Positions 47,100 to 57,364 of a stretch of 64,000 bases of DNA are shown here, in pieces (positions within the stretch are counted from its first letter, which is position 1; each line of letters begins with the position of its first letter). The DNA is from Nitrospirota bacterium (lineage in GTDB: Bacteria > Nitrospirota > Thermodesulfovibrionia > Thermodesulfovibrionales > UBA1546): positions 39,891 through 103,890 of the forward strand of contig JACQXE010000072.1 of the NCBI GenBank assembly GCA_016208915.1, in the 5' to 3' direction. The notes beneath the pieces are model-generated. The model had not been told where the DNA came from, did no database searches, and was given only the letters and a program-made list of their open reading frames with translations. The translations under genes and the position numbers were made by a program.

Positions 47100-48017
47100 A
47101 TGATACAGAAGACAGAAAAGATATGGATGGATGGTAAATTTGTAGAGTGGGATAAAGCCAATGTGCATATTCTTACCCACACATTTCATTATGGCCTTGG
47201 AGTTTTCGAAGGCATAAGATGCTATGAGACAGGCAGCGGGCCTGCGATCTTCAGATTGCAGGAGCATGTTGAGAGGCTTTTTAAGTCAGCACATATTTTT
47301 ATGATGGAGATACCTTATTCAAGAAAAGAGATAGAAAGCGCAATTATTAACACAGTAAAGGCAAACAAGATTAAGGAATGCTATATCAGGCCGATTGCAT
47401 ATATAGGATATGGCGCTATGGGTTTATTCCCGAAGGGCAATCCCATAAACGTGGCAATTGCTGTGTGGCCATGGGGCGCATATCTTGGAGATGAGGGAGT
47501 GCAAAAGGGGATAAGAGTAAAAGTTTCTTCATTTGTAAGGAATAATGTAAACTCGCAGATGAGCAGGGCAAAGGCTTCCGGGTATTACATCAACTCCCAG
47601 CTTGCAAAAAAAGAGGCTATTTCGTGCGGCTTTGACGAGGCTCTTCTTCTCGATACAGAAGGTTATGTGTCGGAGGGAAGCGGTGAGAATATATTTATCG
47701 TAAGAAACAGGAAGCTGAAGACTACGCCTCTGACCTCTATTCTTGAAGGCATAACGAGGGACAGCGTAATGGAGATTGCATCTGACGAGGGGATTGAAGT
47801 TATAGAAGAGCGGTTTACAAGGGATGAAGTATATATATCAGATGAAGCATTCTTCACAGGCACAGCAGCGGAGATAACTCCTATACGTGAATTGGATGGA
47901 AGGGCAATAGGCACAGGAAGGCCGGGTGAGATTACAAAAAAAATGCAGTCTGTATTTTTTGATACAGTAAAGGGGAAGAATAAGAAATATAAGTCTTGGC
48001 TTACCTATGTGAAGTAA
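47100..48017 (+). CDS. ilvE: Branched-chain amino acid aminotransferase
   Basis: 305 aa. Fold-type IV PLP enzyme: [29 protein letters not shown], the Lys region [16 protein letters not shown], and [12 protein letters not shown]. It performs the last step in Val, Leu and Ile synthesis. It lies 40 bp after argS on the same strand and ends at a clear terminator. Confidence 0.95.
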   Translation: MIQKTEKIWMDGKFVEWDKANVHILTHTFHYGLGVFEGIRCYETGSGPAIFRLQEHVERLFKSAHIFMMEIPYSRKEIESAIINTVKANKIKECYIRPIAYIGYGAMGLFPKGNPINVAIAVWPWGAYLGDEGVQKGIRVKVSSFVRNNVNSQMSRAKASGYYINSQLAKKEAISCGFDEALLLDTEGYVSEGSGENIFIVRNRKLKTTPLTSILEGITRDSVMEIASDEGIEVIEERFTRDEVYISDEAFFTGTAAEITPIRELDGRAIGTGRPGEITKKMQSVFFDTVKGKNKKYKSWLTYVK

Positions 48018-48035
48018 AAAAGAGATTTTGCAAAC

Positions 48036-48068
48036 AAAAAAGGCGGCATGAAAATACCGCCTTTTTTG
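48036..48068. terminator. Bidirectional terminator between ilvE and cytochrome c7
   Basis: AAAAAAGGCGG-catgaaaata-CCGCCTTTTTT: a GC-rich stem with A-run and T-run on opposite sides, so it can end both convergent transcripts. Confidence 0.9.
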
Positions 48069-48085
48069 TTGTCTTTTTAACTCAA

Positions 48086-48421
48086 TTATTTTTTGTGGCA
48101 CTTTACGCAGTTTGCCTCATCCTGTGCAAATGCTTTTTTGCCATCATGGCATGTACCGCAGAATTTTTCAGGAACGTGATCTGCCTTTGTAATCTTGATC
48201 CTTTCCTTATGCGGTGCCATTGGCCCGAATAACTTAGGATGGCAATCAGGACACTTGTTACCTTTATCAGCATGGGTCTTGCCGTTGAAAACCACTTTTC
48301 CTTGGTCCCCGCCAGCAAACTCTATTGTCTTGCCTGACATTACTGCCATTGCACTGCCAACAAATGCTATTGCTATTAGAACTGTTAATGCAAGTGTAAG
48401 AGCCTTCATTCTTCTTTTCAC
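48086..48421 (-). CDS. Tri-haem cytochrome c7-type protein
   Basis: 111 aa. The signal peptide (ALTLALTVLIAIAFVGSAMA) is followed by three haem-c motifs, CPDCH, CGTCH and CVKCH, with extra His residues (KTHADKG, APHKE, ADHVP) as distal ligands. It is a periplasmic electron carrier of the c7/c3 class, typical of metal- and sulfate-respiring anaerobes. Strong GGGGGTG-type upstream region. Confidence 0.93.
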   Translation of the reverse strand: MKRRMKALTLALTVLIAIAFVGSAMAVMSGKTIEFAGGDQGKVVFNGKTHADKGNKCPDCHPKLFGPMAPHKERIKITKADHVPEKFCGTCHDGKKAFAQDEANCVKCHKK

Positions 48422-48850
48422 CCCCTTTCCATAAAAAATTCTCTCCTAAATAATTTAGGAATCAAATTCTATGCCAGCTAAATTTTGTTTAAAATGTATG
48501 CTGCAACAAAAACATTATCCCTATATAAGGAGCCGTTCCCTATTTAAGAAGAGAAATCAGGAAACTATATCAATATTTTAATCTGCTGTCAAGGAGAAAA
48601 TAATCCGGATAATGTTATTTTTTGCCTTGCCGTTTTTCCGATGTTCTTAGTATCTTTTCATGGACTTGTGAACTAAGCATGAAGCTATTATTGGCTTTGT
48701 TTGTATTTACTTGTTTAGGAGTTTTTTCCGAAACAAAACTCATATGATTTTTATTGTGGTTTTGCCTAAGAGTTTTTTATTCCTATCTCTGTGCGTGTGC
48801 AACTCTATGGCATAGCTTAGTGCTTGATAGGTAAAATCAAGAGAAATTTC
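48422..48850. other. Gap between cytochrome c7 and integron integrase
   Basis: About 430 bp with no credible gene. I looked here for attC-like sites, since cassettes would lie on this side of the integrase, and saw no convincing pair of GTTRRRY/RYYYAAC cores and no cassette ORF. Confidence 0.5.
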
Positions 48851-48908
48851 TTGACAAGCCAGCGCTATATGCAGTATAAGTATCTTATATTAATTATTAT
48901 ACTGCATA
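48851..48908 (+). promoter_or_regulatory. intI promoter with 12-bp inverted repeat
   Basis: TTGACA (48851-48856), 18 bp, TATAAG (48875-48880). TATGCAGTATAA (48868-48879) and TTATACTGCATA (48897-48908) form a perfect 12-bp inverted repeat overlapping the -10 box, a good operator position. It does not match the CTGT-N8-ACAG LexA site known to control some integron integrases. Confidence 0.65.
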
Positions 48909-48929
48909 AGTATAAGTTATGAGGCTATT

Positions 48930-50168
48930 ATGCTGGATCAGTTTCAACAATATCTTTTGAAAGATGGACGGGTTAAGGACAATGATATCCCTTATTATAT
49001 TAAGTGGATATCAGATTGCTATTCCTATATTAATGAGCAGGTCGAACATCGGCTAAGCTCAGAACAGAAACAACAGTTTTTCAAACATTTGGCCGAAAGC
49101 CAGGAAGATTGGCAGGTTAAACAGGCTGATTACGCGTTAAGGCTCTACGATTTTTTCATTTCCAGCCAACAAAAAGAGCCATCAACTGATACGCACAAGG
49201 TCAACAATGAATGGGATATTATAGAGGATAAGGCCAGAAGAGTTCTTAGCCTAAGGAATAGATCTTTCAGAACTGAAAAATCGTATATCTCGTGGCTTCG
49301 CCAGTTTCGCGGTTTTGTCGGGACAAAAAAACCTCAGGGGCTTGCAGGAGTAGACCTCCAGAATTTCATTGTTAATCTTGCTGTTGAAAGGAAGCTTTCT
49401 GTTTCTACACAGAATCAGGCCCTGAATGCCATTGTATTTGTATACCGCTATGTGCTCAATATAAATGTTGAGAGTTCAATTGATGCTGTAAAAGCAAAAT
49501 CGAAGCGTAGCTTACCGATTGTGCTTACTGTCGGTGAAACAGAGCAAATCTTTGAGAAAATGTCTGGTGTGCAGCGTCTTATGGCAATGCTAACATATGG
49601 ATTCGGTCTCAGGATAGCAGAATGCCTTGGTCTAAGAATAAGAGATATTGATCTTGAGCAGGGTATTGTTATTTTGCAAGCAGGCAAAGGAGGCAATGAC
49701 AGAAGAACTGTTCTGCCTGAACGTTTGAAGGATGACCTTATTCAGCATATTGCTCAAGTTCGCTTGATATATGAAAGTGACAGGGAGCAGAATATCAGAG
49801 GAGTCTATCTTCCCGACGCGCCGTATAAAAAGCATCAGGATGCCGGAAAAGAGTGGGACTGGTTTTGGCTTTTTCCATCACAGAATTTTTCAGTAGATCC
49901 CCGCACGCTGATTGTCCGGCGTCATCATATGCATCCAGCGTCTCTCCAGCGGGCATTCAAGGCTGCGGTACAAAAGGCAGGGATAGCGAAGAAACAAGTA
50001 TCTGTTCACACACTGAGACATAGTTTTGCCACTCACCTGCTTGAAAGCGGGTACGACATCCGGACGATTCAGGAGTTGCTTGGCCACAAAAATCTCCAAA
50101 CAACTATGATTTATACCCATGTCTCATCAAAAAACATACTTAGCGTAAAAAGTCCTCTGGATAAATAG
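48930..50168 (+). CDS. intI: Integron integrase (tyrosine recombinase)
   Basis: 412 aa. Catalytic residues are visible: Arg in YGFGLRIAE, His-x-x-Arg in VHTLRHSFATHLL, His in LLGHKNLQ and Tyr in TMIYTH. The IntI-specific insert is present (EWDWFWLFPSQNFSVDPRTLIVRRHHMHPASLQRAF), which marks integron integrases against other phage-type recombinases. The extra N-terminal 75 residues are seen in some chromosomal IntI proteins. No cassette array is recognisable on either side. Confidence 0.93.
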   Translation: MLDQFQQYLLKDGRVKDNDIPYYIKWISDCYSYINEQVEHRLSSEQKQQFFKHLAESQEDWQVKQADYALRLYDFFISSQQKEPSTDTHKVNNEWDIIEDKARRVLSLRNRSFRTEKSYISWLRQFRGFVGTKKPQGLAGVDLQNFIVNLAVERKLSVSTQNQALNAIVFVYRYVLNINVESSIDAVKAKSKRSLPIVLTVGETEQIFEKMSGVQRLMAMLTYGFGLRIAECLGLRIRDIDLEQGIVILQAGKGGNDRRTVLPERLKDDLIQHIAQVRLIYESDREQNIRGVYLPDAPYKKHQDAGKEWDWFWLFPSQNFSVDPRTLIVRRHHMHPASLQRAFKAAVQKAGIAKKQVSVHTLRHSFATHLLESGYDIRTIQELLGHKNLQTTMIYTHVSSKNILSVKSPLDK

Positions 50169-50201
50169 GCTTTCAGGTATAACGGCTTACTAAGAATATG
50201 C

Positions 50202-52346
50202 TTATCTTCTTACACTCAGTATCCCCTCGACCGAGGCAATCTTTTGTAGAAGGGCTGTAAGTTGTTTTTTGTTTGTGACCTCGAGAATTAATCCAACGTG
50301 TGCTTTTTTTTCAGAGGTTGAACTTGCTTCAACATTTTTTATGTTTACGTTCATAGAAGTGATGAGAGCGCTCAGGTCAGCCAGTATGCCTGGCCTGTCC
50401 ATAGCCTCAATGCTGATCTTTGCAGGATAGGTTGCCTCGCCTTCCTGTTTCCATTCAACATCAACAAGCCTTACATTATCCACAGCAAGACGTTCGAGGT
50501 TGCGGCATTGCTTATTATGTATGGTTACCCCCTGGCCTCGTGTGATGAAACCAACGAGATTGTCGCCTGGAACAGGAAAGCAGCATTTTGCCGTATGATA
50601 AAGGATATTGTCAATTCCCTTTATCGTTATTCCTTTGTGCTCTGTAGGGAGCTTACCTGGTTTTGATACTATTTCTTCAGCATGTTTTTCAGGCAGAAGT
50701 CTGTTTATAATTTGATGTGAAGAGAGCCTTCCATAACCTACAGCAACCAGCAGATCTTCCAAAGACTGTATGTTAAAAGATTTTGCAACCTCAAGCATTT
50801 TATCCGACTTAAGCATTGAGGCGCCAAGTCCCTGTCTCTTTAGGTCTTCTTCAAGGAGTTTTGTCCCGAGTTCTATGCTCTGTTTTCTCTCCTCAGCCTT
50901 TATCCACTGTTTTATCCTGCTCTTTGCCCTTTGAGTTACAACAAATTTCAGCCAATCTCTCGTAGGTACATGGGTTTGGGATGTTATTATCTCGACTACA
51001 TCGCCATTTTTTAGCTGATATCGCAGAGGCACGATCTTTCCGTCAATCTTTGCGCCAATGCATCTGTGTCCTACCTGTGTGTGAATACTATATGCGAAAT
51101 CAACAGGAGTCGAGCCCACAAGAAGCTCTTTGATATCACCCTTTGGAGTAAATACATATATAACATAAGGCACTACTGCGCCCTTTACCTCTTCAAGGAA
51201 GTCCTTGGCATTGGAAAATTCCTTTTGAGACTGGATAACTTCCCTCAGCCATGAGATATATCTGCTATTTTTTTCAGCGAATGCACCCTTTTCTTTATAC
51301 CTCCAGTGAGAAGCTATTCCCTCTTCAGCAGTCCGGTTCATATCCTCTGTCCTTATCTGGAATTCGACTCTTTCGCCTTTGGGTCCTATGACTGTTGTAT
51401 GAAGAGACTGGTACATATTTGACTTGGGAACACCGATATAATCCTTGAATCTGCCTGGCACTGGAGTCCAGAGCGAGTGGATAATGCCCATGACGGTATA
51501 GCAGTTTGCTTTTGTGTCAGTAATAATCCTTATTCCAAATACATCGTGCACCTGCTCAAATACTATTTTTTGTTTCTGCATCTTTTCGTAAATTCCATAG
51601 ATGTGTTTTACCCTGCTCGAAACCTTTCCTGAGATTCCTTCCTGTTTGAGCCTTTTCTCAAGCTCTTTTGAAACCTCTTTCAGGTAGCCTTCCTGTTCCT
51701 CCTTTCTCTTTGCAACCTTTTTGACTATATCTTCATAGAGTTCAGGCATTAGAGATTTAAAGCTGAGGTCTTCAAACTCTGTCTTCAGCCAGCCTATCCC
51801 AAGTCTGTTTGCTATGGGAGCATATATTTCGAGAGTTTCAGTTGCAATCCTTTTCCTCTTCGGTTCAGGGAGATGTTCAAGAGTCCTCATGTTATGAAGC
51901 CTGTCAGAAAATTTTATGAGTATGACCCTTACATCCTCTGCCATCGCAAGGAGCATTTTCCTGAAATTTTCTGCCTGTGCTTCCTCTTTTGTCATGAGCT
52001 CTATCCGGCTCAGTTTTGTAAGCCCATTGACAAGGAATGCTATGTCATTGCCAAAAATACCCTTTATGTCTTTCGATGTTGTGCCTGTGTCCTCTATCGT
52101 GTCATGCAGTAACGCTGCAGCAATGGTCATGGTGTCCATTTTCATATCTGCGAGTATCGATGCAACAGCAAGTGGATGGCCTATATAAGGGGTTCCTTCG
52201 ACCCTTTTCTGGCTGCAGTGCGCCTCGCTTGAGAATGCATAGGCTTTTTTCAGAAGGTCAACATCGGCATCAGGATGGTAGAAAAGCACTTTTTTTACTA
52301 TTCCGTCAATACTTAAAACTTCTTCTTCCATAAGATTATTATACAA
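50202..52346 (-). CDS. relA/spoT: Bifunctional (p)ppGpp synthetase/hydrolase
   Basis: 714 aa. The hydrolase HD motif is LLHDTIEDT, with KFSDRLHNMRTLEHL. The synthetase domain shows RFKDYIGVPKSNMYQSLHTTV. A TGS domain (VYVFTPKGDIKELLVGSTPVDFAY), the helical/zinc-finger region (TAKCCFPVPGD) and a C-terminal ACT domain follow. Both active sites appear intact, so it should make and degrade the stringent alarmone. It overlaps no gene and faces intI. Confidence 0.95.
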   Translation of the reverse strand: MYNNLMEEEVLSIDGIVKKVLFYHPDADVDLLKKAYAFSSEAHCSQKRVEGTPYIGHPLAVASILADMKMDTMTIAAALLHDTIEDTGTTSKDIKGIFGNDIAFLVNGLTKLSRIELMTKEEAQAENFRKMLLAMAEDVRVILIKFSDRLHNMRTLEHLPEPKRKRIATETLEIYAPIANRLGIGWLKTEFEDLSFKSLMPELYEDIVKKVAKRKEEQEGYLKEVSKELEKRLKQEGISGKVSSRVKHIYGIYEKMQKQKIVFEQVHDVFGIRIITDTKANCYTVMGIIHSLWTPVPGRFKDYIGVPKSNMYQSLHTTVIGPKGERVEFQIRTEDMNRTAEEGIASHWRYKEKGAFAEKNSRYISWLREVIQSQKEFSNAKDFLEEVKGAVVPYVIYVFTPKGDIKELLVGSTPVDFAYSIHTQVGHRCIGAKIDGKIVPLRYQLKNGDVVEIITSQTHVPTRDWLKFVVTQRAKSRIKQWIKAEERKQSIELGTKLLEEDLKRQGLGASMLKSDKMLEVAKSFNIQSLEDLLVAVGYGRLSSHQIINRLLPEKHAEEIVSKPGKLPTEHKGITIKGIDNILYHTAKCCFPVPGDNLVGFITRGQGVTIHNKQCRNLERLAVDNVRLVDVEWKQEGEATYPAKISIEAMDRPGILADLSALITSMNVNIKNVEASSTSEKKAHVGLILEVTNKKQLTALLQKIASVEGILSVRR

Positions 52347-53373
52347 CTTCTAAGTTCATTTACTGGGCCTTAATGCCTTGAGGTTCAGTTGCAGGGATGT
52401 TCCGCCTTCCCATTCATTTACGGTCGGTGTGAACACAGCATCTATAGTGGCTGGGGGGGCAGGGGTTCCCATATCAAACCCGATGGAATCAAACGAATAT
52501 GTTCCCTGTTTAAGGCGCATCTTCAGATGATTTTTCCCGACTATCCTCGGATTAATAACTGCAAGGTTTTTAGAACCAAACAGCGGTTCTCCATTACCAT
52601 AACCAAAGGGTCCAAGCATAGAAAGCTCTTTTACAAGGCCTGTGTTAACCTGAGAAAGCGTTATGTCTGCATCAATTTCGAGAGTAGGGGTAAGATCATC
52701 CTCGCTTAGTGTGCTTTTTATAATGCATTGCAGTGCCGCTTTAAAGGCAGGAATACTTTCAACTCTTAACCGTATTCCTGCTGCCTGCTTGTGGCCTCCA
52801 AAAGAGATGAGAATATCTCTGCATTGAGCAAGCCCTTTGCATATATCAAAAGAAGGAATGCTTCGCGCAGAACCTTTTGCAATATCATTCTCCTCAGCCA
52901 GGATGAATGCAGGTTTGTTAAATTCCTCTGCAAGACGCGAGGCGACAATACCCAGAACGCCCTGATGCCATTTCTTTCCAGAAAGCACAATAACTAAATC
53001 TTGTTCTTCATCATTAAGTCTTGACAATGCTTCCTGATAGACCTCTTCCTCTATCTTCTGCCTCTCGGAATTCAGCCTGTCAAGCCATATTCCAAGGTCA
53101 GCTGCCTCCTGAGAATTATCTGAAAGAAAAAGACGTACCACATCAGTGGCATTAGCAATCCTGCCTGCTGCATTTATCCTGGGTATTAATGTGAATGAGA
53201 GGAGTTCTGATCGCAATTCTCGATTGTCAATGCCGGCGACTTTTTTAAGCGCGGTTATGCCATGCCGCCTGCTGTCCTGAATAAGCTTCAGCCCCTCTTT
53301 CACGATAACCCTGTTTTCCATTGTTAGCGGGACCACGTCTGCTATTGTGCCAAGGGTTGCTAAGTCAAGTAAC

Positions 53374-53394
53374 AATTCCGAATTCCGAATTCCG
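53374..53394. repeat. Heptamer array AATTCCG x3 at the recJ frame break
   Basis: Three exact units. The distance between the two recJ frames is 2 mod 3; adding one 7-bp unit makes it 0 mod 3. Confidence 0.92.
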
Positions 53395-53441
53395 AAGCCA
53401 ATGCCTGGGCAAACTTAAAGGCGACGCCTGCACCGGATAAA

Positions 53442-53472
53442 GTTGAAAGTTGAGAGTTAGAAGTTGAGAGTT
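53442..53472. repeat. Degenerate heptamer array GTTGARA x4 in recJ
   Basis: GTTGAAA, GTTGAGA, GTTAGAA, GTTGAGA, GTT. In frame it adds Ser/Leu/Asn/Gln-rich residues. A related GTTGAAAGTTAGAA occurs in trpE (about 60043-60057). Confidence 0.8.
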
Positions 53473-53554
53473 TTGGATTTATTATTACGATTGCTTCAGG
53501 AAGCAAATAGGGGGTAGGGGTTATGGGTCGGGAACTATCATCTTCTCCTCTACT

Positions 53555-53581
53555 AATCCCCAATCCCCAATCCCCAATCCC
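53555..53581. repeat. Heptamer array AATCCCC x3.9 in recJ
   Basis: Near-perfect tandem units coding GIGDWGLGIS on the minus strand. The unit is the same kind of CCCCAAT heptamer known from cyanobacterial STRR repeats. Confidence 0.9.
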
Positions 53582-54103
53582 TTTTCTTACAGGTTCATGA
53601 TGGTCTGTTATGATGACATCAATGCCTTCCTGCTTTGCATTAGTGGCTGCCTCAAAAGACGTGATCCCGCAGTCAACTGTGATTATCAGTGATACCCCAA
53701 GCTCTTTTGCAAGCCTGACAGAGGCAGGATTGAATCCATAGCCGTGTTGAATTCTCTCAGGTATGAAATAATGTGTATCTACTCCTAACATCCTGAGAGT
53801 CTGAACCATTATGGCTGTTGCAGTAAGTCCGTCTGTGTCATAATCGCCGTGGATAAGGATTCTTTCTTTTCTGGATAAGGCATCCCTTATTCTTTCAACA
53901 GCAGTTGTTATCCCGGGAAGCGCAAAAGGATCAGAAAGGGCAGAGATAGCAGGGTTAAGAAAATCAGCGACTTCAGCGGGGGTTTTAAGCCCTCTGTTTA
54001 TCAGAATCTGAGCAAAGACAGGTGAGACAGAAGCGGTCTTTGACAGATAGTTTATATATTCAGGATTGGTCTTTTTTAGAATCCATTCCCTGTTCATGCT
54101 CCT

Positions 54104-55015
54104 TTATTTCTTTGCAAACGGTTTTTTGTCTCCCCATAGAAGGACTATGGGGCTTGCAATAAAGATAGAGGAATATGTTCCGATAATCACTCCCATAATC
54201 ATGGCAAGGGCAAAGTCATGGATAACCTCGCCTCCGAAAAGGAAGAGCGCAACTGATGTGAGGAGAACTGTAAGTGAAGTAATGATCGTCCTCGAGAGGA
54301 CTTCATTAATGCTTATATTCATCACTGCATCAAGCGGCTCTTTATACCTGCTCTTCAGGTTCTCCCGTATCCTGTCAAAAACGACCACTGTGTCTGTAAG
54401 AGAATATCCTGCAACAGTAAGAAGCGCTGTGATAAGTATAAGGTTTATTTCACGACCCATGATATAAAACACACCCAGGACTGCAAGCACATCATGAAAA
54501 GTTGCGATTGTAGCGCCCACTCCGAATCTGAACTGGAATCTGAAGGCAACGTAAATAAGTATTCCTATTACTGCAATAGCTATAGCCTTTCCTGCATCTG
54601 CCCTGAGTTTGCCCCCTACCTTTGGACCTATCTCAGTGGTGGAATCAACAACATATTTGTTGTCAGAAAATCTCCGGCTGATGATGCTGGTTATTGAAGA
54701 AGATGTCTGGCCGAGCTGTTGCTCTGTCTTTTTTACCCTTATAAGCATCTTGTTTTCGGTGGGCAGGTCCTGAAGGTCAAAGTCCTTAAGCCCGCCTTCT
54801 TCGAGCGCCTTTCTTATATCATGAAGGACCACAGATTTTTCAAACTTGAGCTGTATTGAAGTTCCACCTGCGAAGTCAATCCCAAGATTTGCTTTTCCGG
54901 TTGCTATCTGTACCATTGCAATTATACCGAGGATCGAGAGTATTCCGGAAAAGATGAATGCAATATTCCTCTTGCCCATGAAATTTATGTTTGTATTCCT
55001 TATGAGTTCTAACAT
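54104..55015 (-). CDS. secF: Protein translocase subunit SecF
   Basis: 303 aa. One helix, a periplasmic domain and five more helices; the signatures GIDFAGGTSIQLKF and SLTDTVVVFDRIRE are clear. It works with SecD to pull exported proteins through SecYEG using the proton gradient. It follows secD by 11 bp. Confidence 0.96.
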   Translation of the reverse strand: MLELIRNTNINFMGKRNIAFIFSGILSILGIIAMVQIATGKANLGIDFAGGTSIQLKFEKSVVLHDIRKALEEGGLKDFDLQDLPTENKMLIRVKKTEQQLGQTSSSITSIISRRFSDNKYVVDSTTEIGPKVGGKLRADAGKAIAIAVIGILIYVAFRFQFRFGVGATIATFHDVLAVLGVFYIMGREINLILITALLTVAGYSLTDTVVVFDRIRENLKSRYKEPLDAVMNISINEVLSRTIITSLTVLLTSVALFLFGGEVIHDFALAMIMGVIIGTYSSIFIASPIVLLWGDKKPFAKK

Positions 55016-55026
55016 CTTTCCTCCTG

Positions 55027-56652
55027 CTATATGCTCAGATTTTTGACTTCATGCCTGTTGTTTATCAGATCAAAGACTGTTTTTGTTCCAACCAGCGCTG
55101 TAAAGAGGTTTATTGAAACGCCGAGACTCAATGTTACTGCAAACCCTTTTATAGGTCCTGTTCCAAACTGGAAAAGGACCGCTGCTGTTATTAGTGTTGT
55201 CACATGCGAGTCAAATATTGTCCAGAACGCCTTGTTGTACCCTGAATCAACTGCAGACCGCGGTGTTTTGCCTGCACGAAGCTCGTCTCTTATCCTTTCG
55301 AACATAAGCACATTAGAATCAACCGCCATGCCGATCGCAAGAATTATTCCTGCAATACCCGGCATAGTAAGCGTTGCGTTCAGAGACGCCATTGCGCCCA
55401 GAAGAAGTATTATATTAAGCATAAGGGCGAAGTCTGCGATTACACCTGAAAGCCTGTAATAGATGATCATGAAGATCACAACGAGCAGAGTGCCGAGGAT
55501 CCCTGCCATCTTGCCGGCCTCTATAGAATCTGTGCCAAGCGAAGGACCTACGGTGATATTCTGAAGCATTTTCACAGGCGCAGGAAGCGCGCCAGCCTTG
55601 AGTATTATTGCAAGGTCTTTCGCATCATCCATAGAAAAACTCCCTGTTATCTGCGCATCTCCTCCAGAAATCCGTTCCTGAATCACAGGCGCTGAATACA
55701 CAGTGTTGTCAAGAATTATAGCAAGGCGCTTTTTAACATTTGCTCCTGTTATCTCCTCAAACATTTTTGCGCCTGCTGCATTAAATGATATAGAGACATA
55801 AGGCTCTCCGAACCTTGAAGAATCAATATTTACCCGCGCATCCTTAAGCATGTCTCCTGTCAGCAGTACCTGTTTTTTTAGGAGGATAGGCAGCTTTCTT
55901 ACAGCGCCCGTTTCTCTGTTTATCTTCTTCTCAAACAGAATCTCATCATTTACAGGGATTCTCTCTGAAAACTGCTTTAAGATATTCTCCTCATCTGCAG
56001 GGTCTATGGTTGCCGGAATTTCAGCAGCAACAGGCGATACATCGTCAACAAGCTTGAATTCAAGTAGCGCAGTTTTCCCGATTACCTCTATTGCACGTTT
56101 GGGGTCTTTTATGCCCGGCAACTGAACAACGATCTCATTTGTGCCCTGCCTGTGTATTGTTGGCTCTGCAACGCCAAACTGGTCAATTCTGTTGCGGATG
56201 GTCTCCAGCGCCTGCTCAGCAGCATCGTCTCTTATCTTTGTTGCTTCTTTATCAGAGATTTTATATAGAAGCCTTATCCCTGTCTCAATAGCTGTGAGTA
56301 TGGGGTATGTGTCCTCTATGGCCTTTCTTATCTCTGGCGAGGCAGGTGTTACTGTTAGAATCAATCCGCTTGCCGAGGTCTCTGCGCTAAGCTTCTTTTT
56401 TGCAAGGATGTCTTTTAAGGACTGCGCAATACGTTCTGTCTGTATTTCAACGGCCCTTTCTCCTTCAACCTCGAATACAAGATGTATGCCGCCCTGAAGA
56501 TCAAGCCCGAGGGTTATGCCCTTGTCAGGCATATTTTTTTTCCACCATTCAGGCATATGTTTGAATAACGGTGTGTTCGGAAGGAAAAATACTAATGCGA
56601 GAATAACTGTTATCCCAATAAGTACAAATTTCCATAAAACGTTCTTTTTCAT
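55027..56652 (-). CDS. secD: Protein translocase subunit SecD
   Basis: 541 aa. The motifs [15 protein letters not shown] and [18 protein letters not shown] are present, with a large periplasmic region between helices 1 and 2 and six helices in all. It is part of the yajC, HD, secD, secF run on the minus strand. Confidence 0.97.
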   Translation of the reverse strand: MKKNVLWKFVLIGITVILALVFFLPNTPLFKHMPEWWKKNMPDKGITLGLDLQGGIHLVFEVEGERAVEIQTERIAQSLKDILAKKKLSAETSASGLILTVTPASPEIRKAIEDTYPILTAIETGIRLLYKISDKEATKIRDDAAEQALETIRNRIDQFGVAEPTIHRQGTNEIVVQLPGIKDPKRAIEVIGKTALLEFKLVDDVSPVAAEIPATIDPADEENILKQFSERIPVNDEILFEKKINRETGAVRKLPILLKKQVLLTGDMLKDARVNIDSSRFGEPYVSISFNAAGAKMFEEITGANVKKRLAIILDNTVYSAPVIQERISGGDAQITGSFSMDDAKDLAIILKAGALPAPVKMLQNITVGPSLGTDSIEAGKMAGILGTLLVVIFMIIYYRLSGVIADFALMLNIILLLGAMASLNATLTMPGIAGIILAIGMAVDSNVLMFERIRDELRAGKTPRSAVDSGYNKAFWTIFDSHVTTLITAAVLFQFGTGPIKGFAVTLSLGVSINLFTALVGTKTVFDLINNRHEVKNLSI

Positions 56653-56665
56653 CTAACCTCCATCT

Positions 56666-57364
56666 TTATGCCAGCCGTGTATTATTTATATATAACTGGA
56701 ATTCACAGCCTAAAACATTAGCTGCTTTTCTGCATGCAATCATTCGGGACAGAAAGATCTCAAAATATTCTATGACCTGCGAAATCCGCGTGTCTATAAC
56801 AAGCAGAAGTTTTATTAGTTTTTTATCCGGCTCTATTAACAACTCTGATTCGGTGGCTGCGTAATTTACCCTGTCATGAATGTCTTCGGAGACCATTAAG
56901 GGATTTCGGACCCTGCTCCTATGGACGTCTGCCTTATCAGCAAGCACAAGCGCTGCAGAAATGGCATCAGGGATCACGCCCTCATCCTCTTCGTGTATTA
57001 CAATTGCCATCATGACTCTTATAATATCCCTGAGTTCATATCCCACCTCTTCCAAAACCTCTTTTGCAAGGATTGCTCCCATCTTATGATGATTTGCCCT
57101 TCCAAGCATATTGCCTATGTCATGCAAAAAACCAGCAGCAGCAGCTAACTCTGCCTCACTTTCAGCAAATGACAGTTTTTTCAGTATGTTATGTGCAGTC
57201 TTAGAAACGATGTCAGTATGCCTGAACCCATGTTCTGTATAACCAATAGCCTCAAGATATTTATCCGCCATCTCGATATACAGCTTTGCCTTTTCACTGC
57301 TGCGAAGGACATCGAGATCTGAAGACAAATCACTCTTCTTCTGAAGCAGGCCTGATTGTTGCAA
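56666..57364 (-). CDS. HD-domain phosphohydrolase
   Basis: Up to 232 aa. Metal-binding HD residues appear as FRHTDIVSKTAHNIL, GFLHDIGNML, NHHKMGAILAKEVL and LADKADVHRSRV. Substrate unknown; nucleotide or cyclic dinucleotide hydrolysis is typical. The track start (TTG) overlaps yajC by 35 bp; a TTG about 36 bp further in, after AGAAGAAGAG, is an equally likely start. Its place between yajC and secD is conserved in some anaerobes. Confidence 0.8.
   Translation of the reverse strand: MQQSGLLQKKSDLSSDLDVLRSSEKAKLYIEMADKYLEAIGYTEHGFRHTDIVSKTAHNILKKLSFAESEAELAAAAGFLHDIGNMLGRANHHKMGAILAKEVLEEVGYELRDIIRVMMAIVIHEEDEGVIPDAISAALVLADKADVHRSRVRNPLMVSEDIHDRVNYAATESELLIEPDKKLIKLLLVIDTRISQVIEYFEIFLSRMIACRKAANVLGCEFQLYINNTRLA

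Larger units (their letters stand above)
52356..54097 (-). pseudogene. recJ: Single-strand exonuclease RecJ, frame-broken
   Basis: Two track ORFs (53360-54097 and 52356-53375) together cover one RecJ. The first has the DHH motifs (HGDYDTDGLTATA, ITVDCGITS, ITDHHEP) and the second has the DHHA1 domain (LVIVLSGKKWHQGVLGIVASRLAEEF, SFGGHKQAAG). The break is at a three-copy AATTCCG array, after which the conserved LLLDLATLGTIADVVPL continues in another frame. One more heptamer would restore the frame. Two further heptamer arrays insert KGIGDWGLGISRG and KLSTSNSQLSTLS between motif III and GAGVAFKFAQAL. RecJ degrades single strands 5'-3' in repair and recombination. Confidence 0.85.

Noticed and set aside
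48422-48929. attC sites or gene cassettes beside intI
   Set aside because: No convincing core-site pair or cassette ORF by eye; a covariance search would be decisive.
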